The notes beneath the pieces are model-generated. The model did not search any database, was not told the origin of the DNA, and saw only the letters and a program-made list of their open reading frames with translations. A stretch of 64,000 bases of DNA from Duncaniella muricolitica (GTDB taxonomy: Bacteria > Bacteroidota > Bacteroidia > Bacteroidales > Muribaculaceae), in the NCBI GenBank assembly GCA_025808375.1, contig CP061009.1, forward strand, positions 1,302,001-1,366,000, read 5' to 3'. Made by a program: the position numbers and the translations under genes. Within the stretch, counting starts at the first letter, position 1; every line of letters begins with the position of its first letter. Below are positions 8,955-15,925 of this stretch, one piece after another.

Positions 8955-10364
8955 ATGAGCAGAAAACGCAAAGAGCTCCCCACTCTCGAAGGGGTCAAGA
9001 TAACCGATGTGGCCGCCGAGGGCAATGCCCTGGCGCGCGTCGATGATATGGTAGTGTTTATTCCGTTTGGCGCGCCGGGCGATGTGGCCGACGTCAAGCT
9101 CGACCGCAAGAAGAAGTCATATGCCGAGGGGCATATAGAGCGTCTTGTCGAGCCTTCGCCTGTCAGAGTGGAGCCGCGCTGCGAGCACTTCACCGTATGT
9201 GGCGGCTGTCGCTGGCAGCATCTGCCGTATGAATTTCAGTTGCAATGCAAGCAGCGTCAGGTCAAGGACGCGCTCGAGAGGATAGCCAAGGTGCCGTTTC
9301 CCGAAATCACCCCCATACTCGGGTCGGAGGAGATATGGCACTATCGCAACAAGATGGAATATACTTTCTCATCAAAAATGTGGCTCACATTTGACCAGAT
9401 GAGATCAGGCGTGGAGTTTCCCGACCGCCGCGCAGCCGGATTTCACATCCCGGGCGGATTTGACAAGGTGCTCGACATCAACGCATGCCATCTTCAGGAC
9501 GATCTCGGCAATCGCATACGCACATTTATAAAGAATTACGGCAAGGAGCACAATCTGGAGTTTTACGACATACGCGCCAACCACGGCTTTCTGCGCACAC
9601 TCATGATACGCATAGCTTCGACCGGCGAGGTGATGGTGCTTATGGCCGTCGGAGAGGACAATCCCGAGGCCATCGAGGCACTGATGAAAGCCGTCGACGC
9701 GGAGTTTCCCGAAATCACTTCGCTGCAATATGTGATCAACACCAAGGTCAACGACACCGTGGGCGACCTCGACATCGTTACGTGGAAAGGTCGTGAATAT
9801 ATCGAGGAGGAGATGGAAGGGCTGCGGTTTCGCATCGGTCCCAAGTCGTTCTATCAGACCAACTCACGTCAGGCTTACCGCCTGTACAGCGTGGCTCGTG
9901 ACTTCGCGCGTCTGACGGGCGATGAACTCGTCTATGACCTCTACACCGGCACCGGCACCATCGCGCTCTTCCTCGCGCGCTCATGCCGCCATGTGGTTGG
10001 TGTGGAGTATGTGCCCGAGGCTATCGAGGACGCCAAGGTCAATGCCCGTGTCAACGGTCTGGATAATACCGAGTTTTATGCCGGAGATATGAAAAATGTG
10101 CTCACGGCCGAGTTTATAGAGCGTCACGGCCGTCCCGACGTGATGATAGTCGACCCCCCGCGAGCCGGCATGCATGAAGATGTAGTCAAGGTGATACTCG
10201 AAGCCTCTCCGGCCCGCATAGTATATGTGAGCTGCAATCCGGCCACACAGGCCCGCGACCTCGCCTTGCTTCATGAAAAATATGACATCGAGGCCGTGCA
10301 GCCTGTCGATATGTTCCCCCACACACAGCACGTCGAAAACGTCGTCGCCCTGACTTTGCGGTAA
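8955..10364 (+). CDS. rlmD: 23S rRNA (uracil-C5)-methyltransferase RlmD-like
   Basis: This enzyme transfers a methyl group from S-adenosylmethionine to C5 of a uracil in 23S rRNA. The 469-residue protein has an N-terminal TRAM beta-barrel (residues 10-65), cysteines of a [4Fe-4S] cluster (Cys76, Cys82, Cys85 in CEHFTVCGGC), the SAM-binding motif DLYTGTGTIALFLA, the DPPRAGMH motif, and the catalytic Cys in VYVSCNPATQARD. Length and motif order fit the RumA/RlmD family. RlmC, RlmD and TrmA are similar; the paralogue cannot be fixed from one gene. It ends in a convergent gap that carries a long hairpin. Confidence 0.9.
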   Translation: MSRKRKELPTLEGVKITDVAAEGNALARVDDMVVFIPFGAPGDVADVKLDRKKKSYAEGHIERLVEPSPVRVEPRCEHFTVCGGCRWQHLPYEFQLQCKQRQVKDALERIAKVPFPEITPILGSEEIWHYRNKMEYTFSSKMWLTFDQMRSGVEFPDRRAAGFHIPGGFDKVLDINACHLQDDLGNRIRTFIKNYGKEHNLEFYDIRANHGFLRTLMIRIASTGEVMVLMAVGEDNPEAIEALMKAVDAEFPEITSLQYVINTKVNDTVGDLDIVTWKGREYIEEEMEGLRFRIGPKSFYQTNSRQAYRLYSVARDFARLTGDELVYDLYTGTGTIALFLARSCRHVVGVEYVPEAIEDAKVNARVNGLDNTEFYAGDMKNVLTAEFIERHGRPDVMIVDPPRAGMHEDVVKVILEASPARIVYVSCNPATQARDLALLHEKYDIEAVQPVDMFPHTQHVENVVALTLR

Positions 10365-10383
10365 AAACAGGGGGAGGATATCC

Positions 10384-10490
10384 AAAAGGACAAAAGGCTC
10401 AGAAGAGACAAAAGTTTTTTTATTTCATAAAGCACTTGCTTTGCCTATGAATTATGAAACTTTTGTCTCTTCTGAGTCTTTTGTCCTTTT
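10384..10490. repeat. long hairpin, copy A of a dispersed family
   Basis: Arms of 34 bases (10384-10417 and 10457-10490) are complementary except for one G-U type position, with a 39-base loop that itself can pair. The arm contains AAAAGGACAAAAG and CAGAAGAGACAAAAGTTT. A near-identical arm sequence makes up the hairpin at 21144-21245. Both lie just after a plus-strand gene and facing a minus-strand gene, so they may be bidirectional terminators or a mobile palindromic repeat. Confidence 0.85.
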
Positions 10491-10523
10491 GTATCTCCCT
10501 AAGATGATATTTCAGAAACAATT

Positions 10524-10556
10524 AAAAAAGCACCCTCTGCCTCGCGCAGAAAGTGC
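10524..10556 (-). terminator. terminator on the minus strand
   Basis: Paired GCAC (10530-10533) with GTGC (10553-10556) and TCTGC (10536-10540) with GCAGA (10546-10550), followed in the minus direction by a run of six Ts (A-run 10524-10529). It would end the short transcript from the promoter at 10787-10817. Confidence 0.7.
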
Positions 10557-10595
10557 CCGTAATTATAATCATCAATTCTAATTATCGGTATGCTT

Positions 10596-10643
10596 TTATG
10601 AGCCTTGATCATCAGGCGGTGTCAGCAATCTTAGATTTGACAT
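10596..10643 (-). CDS. candidate 15-residue peptide
   Basis: ATG at 10643 to TAA at 10596 on the minus strand reads MSNLRLLTPPDDQGS. It lies in the middle of the candidate short transcript, about 140 bases after the inferred start and 40 bases before the terminator. The position suits a leader or signal peptide, but there is no downstream gene to regulate. Nothing but position supports it. Confidence 0.2.
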   Translation of the reverse strand: MSNLRLLTPPDDQGS

Positions 10644-10786
10644 TAATGGTAAAAAAAGGAATGAACGTTTCTTAAAAAAAGTATCAGATAATGGCTGAAG
10701 ATTATTTGCTGTGTAGTTTTAGTAAAAATTTAATTGTAGACTATTACTTGCGTGTTTTCCGATAGTACCGTGTTATTTTTCTAATG

Positions 10787-10817
10787 CAAAATTACTGCAT
10801 TAATCGGTTATGCGCAA
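10787..10817 (-). promoter_or_regulatory. Bacteroides-type promoter facing the convergent gap
   Basis: TTG (10815-10817, minus strand), 20 bases, TAATTTTG (10787-10794). It points away from folE and toward the terminator at 10524-10556, so it cannot serve a recognised gene. It is the main support for the candidate short transcript. Confidence 0.65.
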
Positions 10818-10972
10818 GAGCTTTAACTCTAATTGATTAAACCGGGGCGCAGTTTAACATCCGCCCCGTCGGCGGGGTGGATTTTGGCTGTAAATTTACT
10901 AAAATAATGTAAAAAACGGTTGTGGGGTATGGATTGCCCTTCGGTCAGCCGGGCTGAGATGCTGAGCCGGCG

Positions 10973-11566
10973 TCAGCGTCCTTGTGCGAGCGTGCGGAAG
11001 AATTCTTCGCGCAGAGAAGCTGACTCTTTGAACGCTCCCGCGCTCTCGACCGTAGTGGTGGCCGACATCTGTTTTTCTACACCTCGCATCTTCATGCACA
11101 AGTGGTCGGCTGTGCATGCCACAATCACGCCCTTTGCTCCGAGTTTCTCCATGACTATTCGACATATCTGCGCAGTCATGCGCTCCTGTACCTGCAGACG
11201 GCGGGCGTAGAAGTCGACCAGGCGGGCGAGTTTGCTAAGTCCGATGGTGCGGCCGTCGGGGATGTATCCTATCGACACTTTGCCGTAGAATGGGAGTATG
11301 TGGTGCTCGCACAGCGAGTAAAACTCAATGTCGCGCACAATCACCATGTCAGACCCCTCGTGGGTGAATATGGCCTCGTTGATAATCGTGTCGGCATCCT
11401 GACGATAGCCACGTGTGGCATATACCATGGCTTTGGCGGCGCGCATAGGGGTCTTGATCAGTCCTTCGCGTTCTATGTCCTCACCAAGCAGAGTGATTAT
11501 GGCCTTATAGTGGCGCGCGATCTCTGCGATAGTCTCGTCTGAAATGTTGGATACCTGTGTGCTCAT
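10973..11566 (-). CDS. folE: GTP cyclohydrolase I
   Basis: FolE converts GTP to dihydroneopterin triphosphate, the first step of folate (or pterin) synthesis. The 197-residue protein has the family zinc and active-site motifs: SLCEHHILPFYG and CTADHLCMKMRGVEKQ, and the RLQVQERMTAQI segment. Length fits bacterial type IA enzymes. It is the last gene of a tpiA-SPOR-folE group, 59 bases after the SPOR gene. Confidence 0.96.
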   Translation of the reverse strand: MSTQVSNISDETIAEIARHYKAIITLLGEDIEREGLIKTPMRAAKAMVYATRGYRQDADTIINEAIFTHEGSDMVIVRDIEFYSLCEHHILPFYGKVSIGYIPDGRTIGLSKLARLVDFYARRLQVQERMTAQICRIVMEKLGAKGVIVACTADHLCMKMRGVEKQMSATTTVESAGAFKESASLREEFFRTLAQGR

Positions 11567-11625
11567 TGTCGGATGTTGATGGTTGGATTGAGAGGGGGCT
11601 AATCTGGAGGTGAGAGGGGTGTCTA

Positions 11626-12111
11626 TCAGTCGTGGGGCATACTTATACGGTCGCGTACCACGCGTATCTCTTTGCTGTAGGCGGGAAATGCCTTGCGCAG
11701 CTCCTCGGCGGCGGCGTTGGCTTCCTGTTGAGTCCTGAAGTCGCCCACTTTGAGTCGCCAGTAGGGCGAGGTGTAGCGCACATAGGTCTGATATTGGGGG
11801 AAGCGTGCCGATATGACGCGTTGCTTGGAGGCGGCTTCGGCTTTGGCGGTGCGCACGTTGTTGTCACTGAACACCTGTACTCTATATCCGGCCAGACGTC
11901 CTGCAACGGGCTTGGAGGGCTCTTCTGTGCGGTCCTCCTTCTCAGTGTTATCGACTATCTTGCAGAGGCGTTTGAGCAGTGCCTCGGGCTGGGTGACTGT
12001 GTTGGCCGTTCCCTCGGTAATGTGGTCGACGATGGTCACAACCTTTTCCTCGCCCCGGGCAGTGAGTCCGCTGAGGGCAAGCGTTATGATTGCTATGTGA
12101 TAGGCGCGCAT
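11626..12111 (-). CDS. exported SPOR-domain protein
   Basis: The 161-residue protein starts with a short signal peptide (MRAYHIAIITLALSGLTARG). Its C-terminal 80 residues form a SPOR domain (YRVQVFSDNNVRTAKAEA to KVGDFRTQQEANAAAEELRK), which binds denuded glycan strands of peptidoglycan, usually at the division site. It lies between tpiA and folE, an order also found in Bacteroides. The first 30 bases upstream and a hairpin at 12162-12208 separate it from tpiA. Confidence 0.85.
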   Translation of the reverse strand: MRAYHIAIITLALSGLTARGEEKVVTIVDHITEGTANTVTQPEALLKRLCKIVDNTEKEDRTEEPSKPVAGRLAGYRVQVFSDNNVRTAKAEAASKQRVISARFPQYQTYVRYTSPYWRLKVGDFRTQQEANAAAEELRKAFPAYSKEIRVVRDRISMPHD

Positions 12112-12161
12112 GCTGATACAGAATTTGTGGTGGTGGGGTGGGGAGATTGAGAAAAAGTTTA

Positions 12162-12208
12162 AAAAGTTAAGATAATATCCCTTGTTTCATGACATTATCT
12201 TAACTTTT
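12162..12208. repeat. hairpin between tpiA and the SPOR gene
   Basis: A perfect 15-base inverted repeat (AAAAGTTAAGATAAT at 12162-12176 and its complement at 12194-12208) with a 17-base loop. It lies inside the tpiA-SPOR-folE operon, 25 bases after the tpiA stop. It could attenuate transcription or protect the tpiA message. Confidence 0.7.
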
Positions 12209-12233
12209 GTGACTTATGGCTTTACAAGGCTTT

Positions 12234-12989
12234 TTAGAAAGCTGTAACGATGCCCATGAATGATTCGGCTTCGAGGGCTGCGCCGCCTATAAGACCGCCG
12301 TCAACGTCGGGCTTGGCGAAAAGTTCCTTGGCGTTGGAGGGCTTGCAGCTACCGCCGTAGAGGATTGAAGTGTTGTCAGCCACCTCTTTGCCATACTTGT
12401 CGGCGATGGTCTGACGGATGAAGGCGTGCATCTCCTGAGCCTGGTCGTCGGTAGCGGTCTTGCCGGTGCCGATAGCCCATACGGGCTCGTAGGCGAGAAT
12501 GATTTTGCCAAACTCTTCAGCCGAGAGGTTGAAGAGGCCTTCCTCGATCTGAGCCTTCACTACGTCAAAGAATGTGCCGTTCTCGCGCTCCTCTAGCACC
12601 TCGCCGATGCAGAAGATGGGGGTGAGGTTGTTGTCAAGGGCCAGACGCACCTTCTCGCGGAGGGTCTCGGCGGTTTCGCCATAATACTGACGACGCTCCG
12701 AGTGGCCGAGGATTACATATGTCGCACCGGTCGATGCCACCATGGGGGCTGACACTTCGCCGGTATAGGCTCCGCTCTTGTGGTCGGCGCAGTTTTCAGC
12801 TCCGAGACCGAGACGGGTCTTGTCAATAACGTTGTTGATGGATGCCAGGTGGGTGAAAGGCACGCAGATAACCACGTCACACTTGGGGGTGCAACCGGCC
12901 AGGGCGGCGTTTACCTCCTCGGCGAGCTTGATACCTTCGGGCAGGGTGGTGTTCATTTTCCAGTTGCCTGCAACGATGTTTTTTCTCAT
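12234..12989 (-). CDS. tpiA: triosephosphate isomerase
   Basis: TpiA interconverts dihydroxyacetone phosphate and glyceraldehyde 3-phosphate in glycolysis. The 251-residue TIM barrel shows all key residues: NWKMN (Lys11), ILGHSERR (catalytic His), AYEPVWAIGTGKTA (catalytic Glu, flexible loop 6) and the phosphate-binding ILYGGSCKP and LIGGAAL. A good promoter lies 38 bases upstream. It heads the tpiA-SPOR-folE group. Confidence 0.97.
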   Translation of the reverse strand: MRKNIVAGNWKMNTTLPEGIKLAEEVNAALAGCTPKCDVVICVPFTHLASINNVIDKTRLGLGAENCADHKSGAYTGEVSAPMVASTGATYVILGHSERRQYYGETAETLREKVRLALDNNLTPIFCIGEVLEERENGTFFDVVKAQIEEGLFNLSAEEFGKIILAYEPVWAIGTGKTATDDQAQEMHAFIRQTIADKYGKEVADNTSILYGGSCKPSNAKELFAKPDVDGGLIGGAALEAESFMGIVTAF

Positions 12990-13026
12990 TTTTACCTTAT
13001 TATAATATTGGGATTATTTCTGACGG

Positions 13027-13057
13027 CAAAATTAGCGATTTTAGTCGAGATTGCAAA
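13027..13057 (-). promoter_or_regulatory. Bacteroides-type promoter of tpiA
   Basis: TTTG (13054-13057, minus strand), 19 bases, TAATTTTG (13027-13034), 38 bases before the tpiA ATG. Confidence 0.8.
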
Positions 13058-13115
13058 ATATAAAAATCGACCTGCCGCGCAGGGGAGTTTTCCGCGGGCC
13101 GGAGATCTGTAGAGA

Positions 13116-13200
13116 CAATAGTCCCGGGAGTGACACCGGCCTTGTTACACGGCTGATAGGCAGCCATAACTGAAAGCTGATGTCTCTTCCGGGACTATCG
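13116..13200. repeat. imperfect long hairpin after the thioredoxin gene
   Basis: Two 20-base arms (13116-13135 and 13181-13200) match as inverted repeats at 17 positions, centred on ATAGTCCCGG. The 45-base loop holds further short pairings. It lies between the 3' end of the thioredoxin-like gene and the tpiA promoter, and has no T-run, so it is not a standard terminator. Confidence 0.6.
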
Positions 13201-13247
13201 TTCTTAATGTGTACTCGAGGGGGGTGATTGCGGCTGGTGGGCCGTGG

Positions 13248-14402
13248 TTATTTGCGCGGTTTCTGCTTGAGGTCGTCGGGCCTCATGTCATAGACTGTCT
13301 TGCCGGCGGTCGGCACGGCGGTGACGGTCGGGGCGGCAAACTGACGGCGTGTGATCAACTGTTCGAGGGCGTCGGCATACTGCTGGTGCACCTGCGCGTC
13401 ATCGCGTTCACGATTGTTGTAGGCGATAAAGCGAAGGTAGCCGACGCATTTCTCAAACCAGAAGTCGGGCATCTCGTCGGATTTGTAGCTGAGACGGACC
13501 ATGAATTTCAGACGGTCGATGAGCGTCTGGCGGTCGACCGAGCTGTCGGCTATCATGGCATCGATTGTGGCGGCCGCGTTTTCATAATCTTTCTGCTGTA
13601 GCTGCCGGTTGATGTCAATCATCCTGAGGTTGAAGTCCTTGCCGGCAAAGTCACACAGCGATGCGATGCGTTGCGGGTCGCCATACTGTGTCTCGCGGCT
13701 CAGTTTGCTGTCGACAGCCTCTTTGCCCACGAGTGAGCAGTATGAGGCATAATTGTCGGAGACTTCGGTCAGATAGGTGGTGACACCCTTGATGTGCTCA
13801 TCAAACAGCGGCCACACGTCGGGGTCGGACAGCCGGGCCCCTGAAGCGATGAGTTCGTCAAACGCTTTGCTGACTTTCTCCTGCTTGTAAACCGAGGCGT
13901 AATATCGGATGTAGTCGGCGAGAAGTTTGCGCGAACGGTCGCCGCTCTCGTAGAGCGAGTCGAGTCTGAACGAGCGCAGCGCGGGGTCGAGGGCATCTTG
14001 GCCTGTGCGTATGAACCGTTCGGGGCTCTGACGGCTGCCGCTGCGGTGGACCATCTCGCCCGTTGCAGGGTCGATGAATCCATAAGTGGGAAATGAGCGT
14101 ACGCCATATTTGCGGGCGAGTTCCACGCCCTCCTCAGGCTCCTCGCAGTCAATCTTGAGATTGATGAAGTTGTTGTTGTAGAAATAGGCAACATCGGGAA
14201 GGGTGAAGACGGTCTTGGCCATGTTGTAACAGGGGCCGCACCATTGGGTGTAGAAGTCGACAAACACCAGCCGGCCCGACTTTCGTGCCTCCTCGAGTGC
14301 CTGTTGCCACTTCAGATCGTGACGAAACTCTATGCCATGCTCTTTGGCTGACATTGCGGCGAGACAGCCGAGGGCGAGAATTATGGTGAATAATCTTTTC
14401 AT
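13248..14402 (-). CDS. exported thioredoxin-fold protein
   Basis: After a signal peptide (MKRLFTIILALGCLAAMSA) the 384-residue protein has a thioredoxin domain with active site WCGPC (Trp54 to Cys58) and cis-proline in RSFPTYGF. It is of the thioredoxin_7/DUF255-like type that Bacteroidales place at the end of SusC/SusD operons. The C-terminal 230 residues are helical and unrecognised. It probably handles disulfides in the periplasm. It starts 12 bases after susD, so it belongs to that operon. Confidence 0.85.
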   Translation of the reverse strand: MKRLFTIILALGCLAAMSAKEHGIEFRHDLKWQQALEEARKSGRLVFVDFYTQWCGPCYNMAKTVFTLPDVAYFYNNNFINLKIDCEEPEEGVELARKYGVRSFPTYGFIDPATGEMVHRSGSRQSPERFIRTGQDALDPALRSFRLDSLYESGDRSRKLLADYIRYYASVYKQEKVSKAFDELIASGARLSDPDVWPLFDEHIKGVTTYLTEVSDNYASYCSLVGKEAVDSKLSRETQYGDPQRIASLCDFAGKDFNLRMIDINRQLQQKDYENAAATIDAMIADSSVDRQTLIDRLKFMVRLSYKSDEMPDFWFEKCVGYLRFIAYNNRERDDAQVHQQYADALEQLITRRQFAAPTVTAVPTAGKTVYDMRPDDLKQKPRK

Positions 14403-14414
14403 GTGACGGACTGA

Positions 14415-15902
14415 TTAGTTGTAACCTGGATTTTGCTTGCACAGATGATTGGCACTTGTCTCGGAAGTCGGGATGGCGTCGATGCGGCGGTCAGTGATGC
14501 GCTTGTAATATGTGTCACCGCTCGCCTGCGACTTCTCATACTCCTTGTCGAGAGCTTCTTTCAGATGACGATTCATGGCCAGCAGACGGCTGAAATCGGG
14601 GTTTTCATATCCGGCGAAGCGAATCATGGCAAACCATTCGTGCCAGTTTTCAAACGACATCTCTATCATCCACTCGCGGAAGATAGCATCCTCAAGTTCT
14701 TCGCGTGAGGCGGGAGCCTCCACTGTCGCGCCGGCACGTGAGCGTATCTTGGCGACGGGCGCATAGCAGTCGGCGATGGCGGCTCCTGTGCGGAAGAGCG
14801 ACTCGGCCTTGATGAGATACAGCTCGGCCTCGCGGCTGAATATCACGGGCATGTTGTCGGCCTGGTTCCAGGTCTTGCGGCATGTCTGATAGTCATAGAG
14901 AGTCTGGGTGTTGCGGTTGACGAGCAGCTCTGGTATGTTGCGGTATATGGCAGTCGTGCGCGGGTCATCGCCTACATAATCCATAAACTTGACTGACGGG
15001 CCCCAGTAGCCTTGTGTCTTGGAGCCGTCGCCGAAGGCCGATGTGCGCATCGAGCGGCCGGCGTCGTTCTTGTCAAACACTCTTGCGAAATAAATCTCGG
15101 GAGTGGAGCCGAAGTTGTCGAAGATGCCGCCATAGCTTGTCTCAGCCAGGGGAGCGTTGGTGTCGACCACATCGTCGACGGCCCGGATGGCCTCATCATA
15201 TCTTCCGGCATAGAAGAGCACCTTGGCGCGGAGGGCTCCGGCGGCCTTGACGTTGACTTTTGACAGGTCGGTATACTGCGGTGTATTGGCTACGGCGATG
15301 TCAAGCTGCGAGAGTATGTAGTCATATGAGGCCTTGACCGAACTTCGTGCCATTGGCGCATTCTCGACCGAGGGGGCTTCGTTGCGAAACACCACGCCAT
15401 ACTCGCTCTCCTCGTCCCAGAACTCGCAGTAGCGGCAGAGAATACGGAAGTAAGCGAAGGCTTTGAAATAGGCCAGTTCGCCGAGTATCTCCCGGCGTCG
15501 GTTGCCGGAGAAATCCGAGTCGGCCATTCGGTTGACGGCTACTTCAAGAAAGTTGGCGTTCTTGATCACGGCATAGTCGGCACTCCACTCTGTAGCGTCG
15601 GCAAAGCTCAGCAGCGGGAGTGTGCGCTCGGAGTAGTACACGCAGTTGAGAGTGCCGGTCACTTCGTCGGGACGGGTCATGGTGCCGGCTTTGAACGAGC
15701 CGCTGACGGTGGGATACACAACGTTGGCGGCAGAGCCGGGCATCTGCTGATACACACCGTTGAGGGCAAGCTCCACTGCGGCCGGTGTAGTGATGGCTCC
15801 GTCGAGGTCGGCCTGATATTTCGGGGGAAGATCCAGAACGTCGGTAAGCTCACACGACGATACGCACAGCGATATGAGGGCTAATGATAATATCTTTTTC
15901 AT
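14415..15902 (-). CDS. SusD/RagB-family outer-membrane lipoprotein
   Basis: SusD-like proteins cap the SusC channel and bind the nutrient on the cell surface. The ATG at 15902 gives a lipoprotein leader MKKILSLALISLCVSSC with the lipid Cys at 17; the frame is open four codons further but that start is less likely. The family pattern follows: ALNGVYQQM near the start, ILGELAYFKAFAYFRILCRY in the first TPR, and the typical C-terminal segment IFREWMIEMSFENWHEWFAM. It lies 23 bases after susC. No glycoside hydrolase is nearby, so the substrate is not visible; it may be peptide or another polymer. Confidence 0.9.
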   Translation of the reverse strand: MKKILSLALISLCVSSCELTDVLDLPPKYQADLDGAITTPAAVELALNGVYQQMPGSAANVVYPTVSGSFKAGTMTRPDEVTGTLNCVYYSERTLPLLSFADATEWSADYAVIKNANFLEVAVNRMADSDFSGNRRREILGELAYFKAFAYFRILCRYCEFWDEESEYGVVFRNEAPSVENAPMARSSVKASYDYILSQLDIAVANTPQYTDLSKVNVKAAGALRAKVLFYAGRYDEAIRAVDDVVDTNAPLAETSYGGIFDNFGSTPEIYFARVFDKNDAGRSMRTSAFGDGSKTQGYWGPSVKFMDYVGDDPRTTAIYRNIPELLVNRNTQTLYDYQTCRKTWNQADNMPVIFSREAELYLIKAESLFRTGAAIADCYAPVAKIRSRAGATVEAPASREELEDAIFREWMIEMSFENWHEWFAMIRFAGYENPDFSRLLAMNRHLKEALDKEYEKSQASGDTYYKRITDRRIDAIPTSETSANHLCKQNPGYN

Positions 15903-15925
15903 CGTTTTGTACACAATTTTATCGG

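Larger units (their letters stand above)
10524..10782 (-). ncRNA. candidate short transcript (small RNA or leader-peptide RNA)
   Basis: A well-formed promoter (10787-10817) and a terminator (10524-10556) face the same way with about 250 bases between them and no gene of normal size. The only open frame noted is 15 codons (10596-10643). Ends are inferred from the promoter and terminator. I do not recognise a known RNA family. Confidence 0.4.

Noticed and set aside
10365..10972. Possible tRNA or known RNA in the convergent gap
   Set aside because: No cloverleaf, CCA end or TpsiC sequence was seen; only a promoter, a terminator and the hairpin remain.
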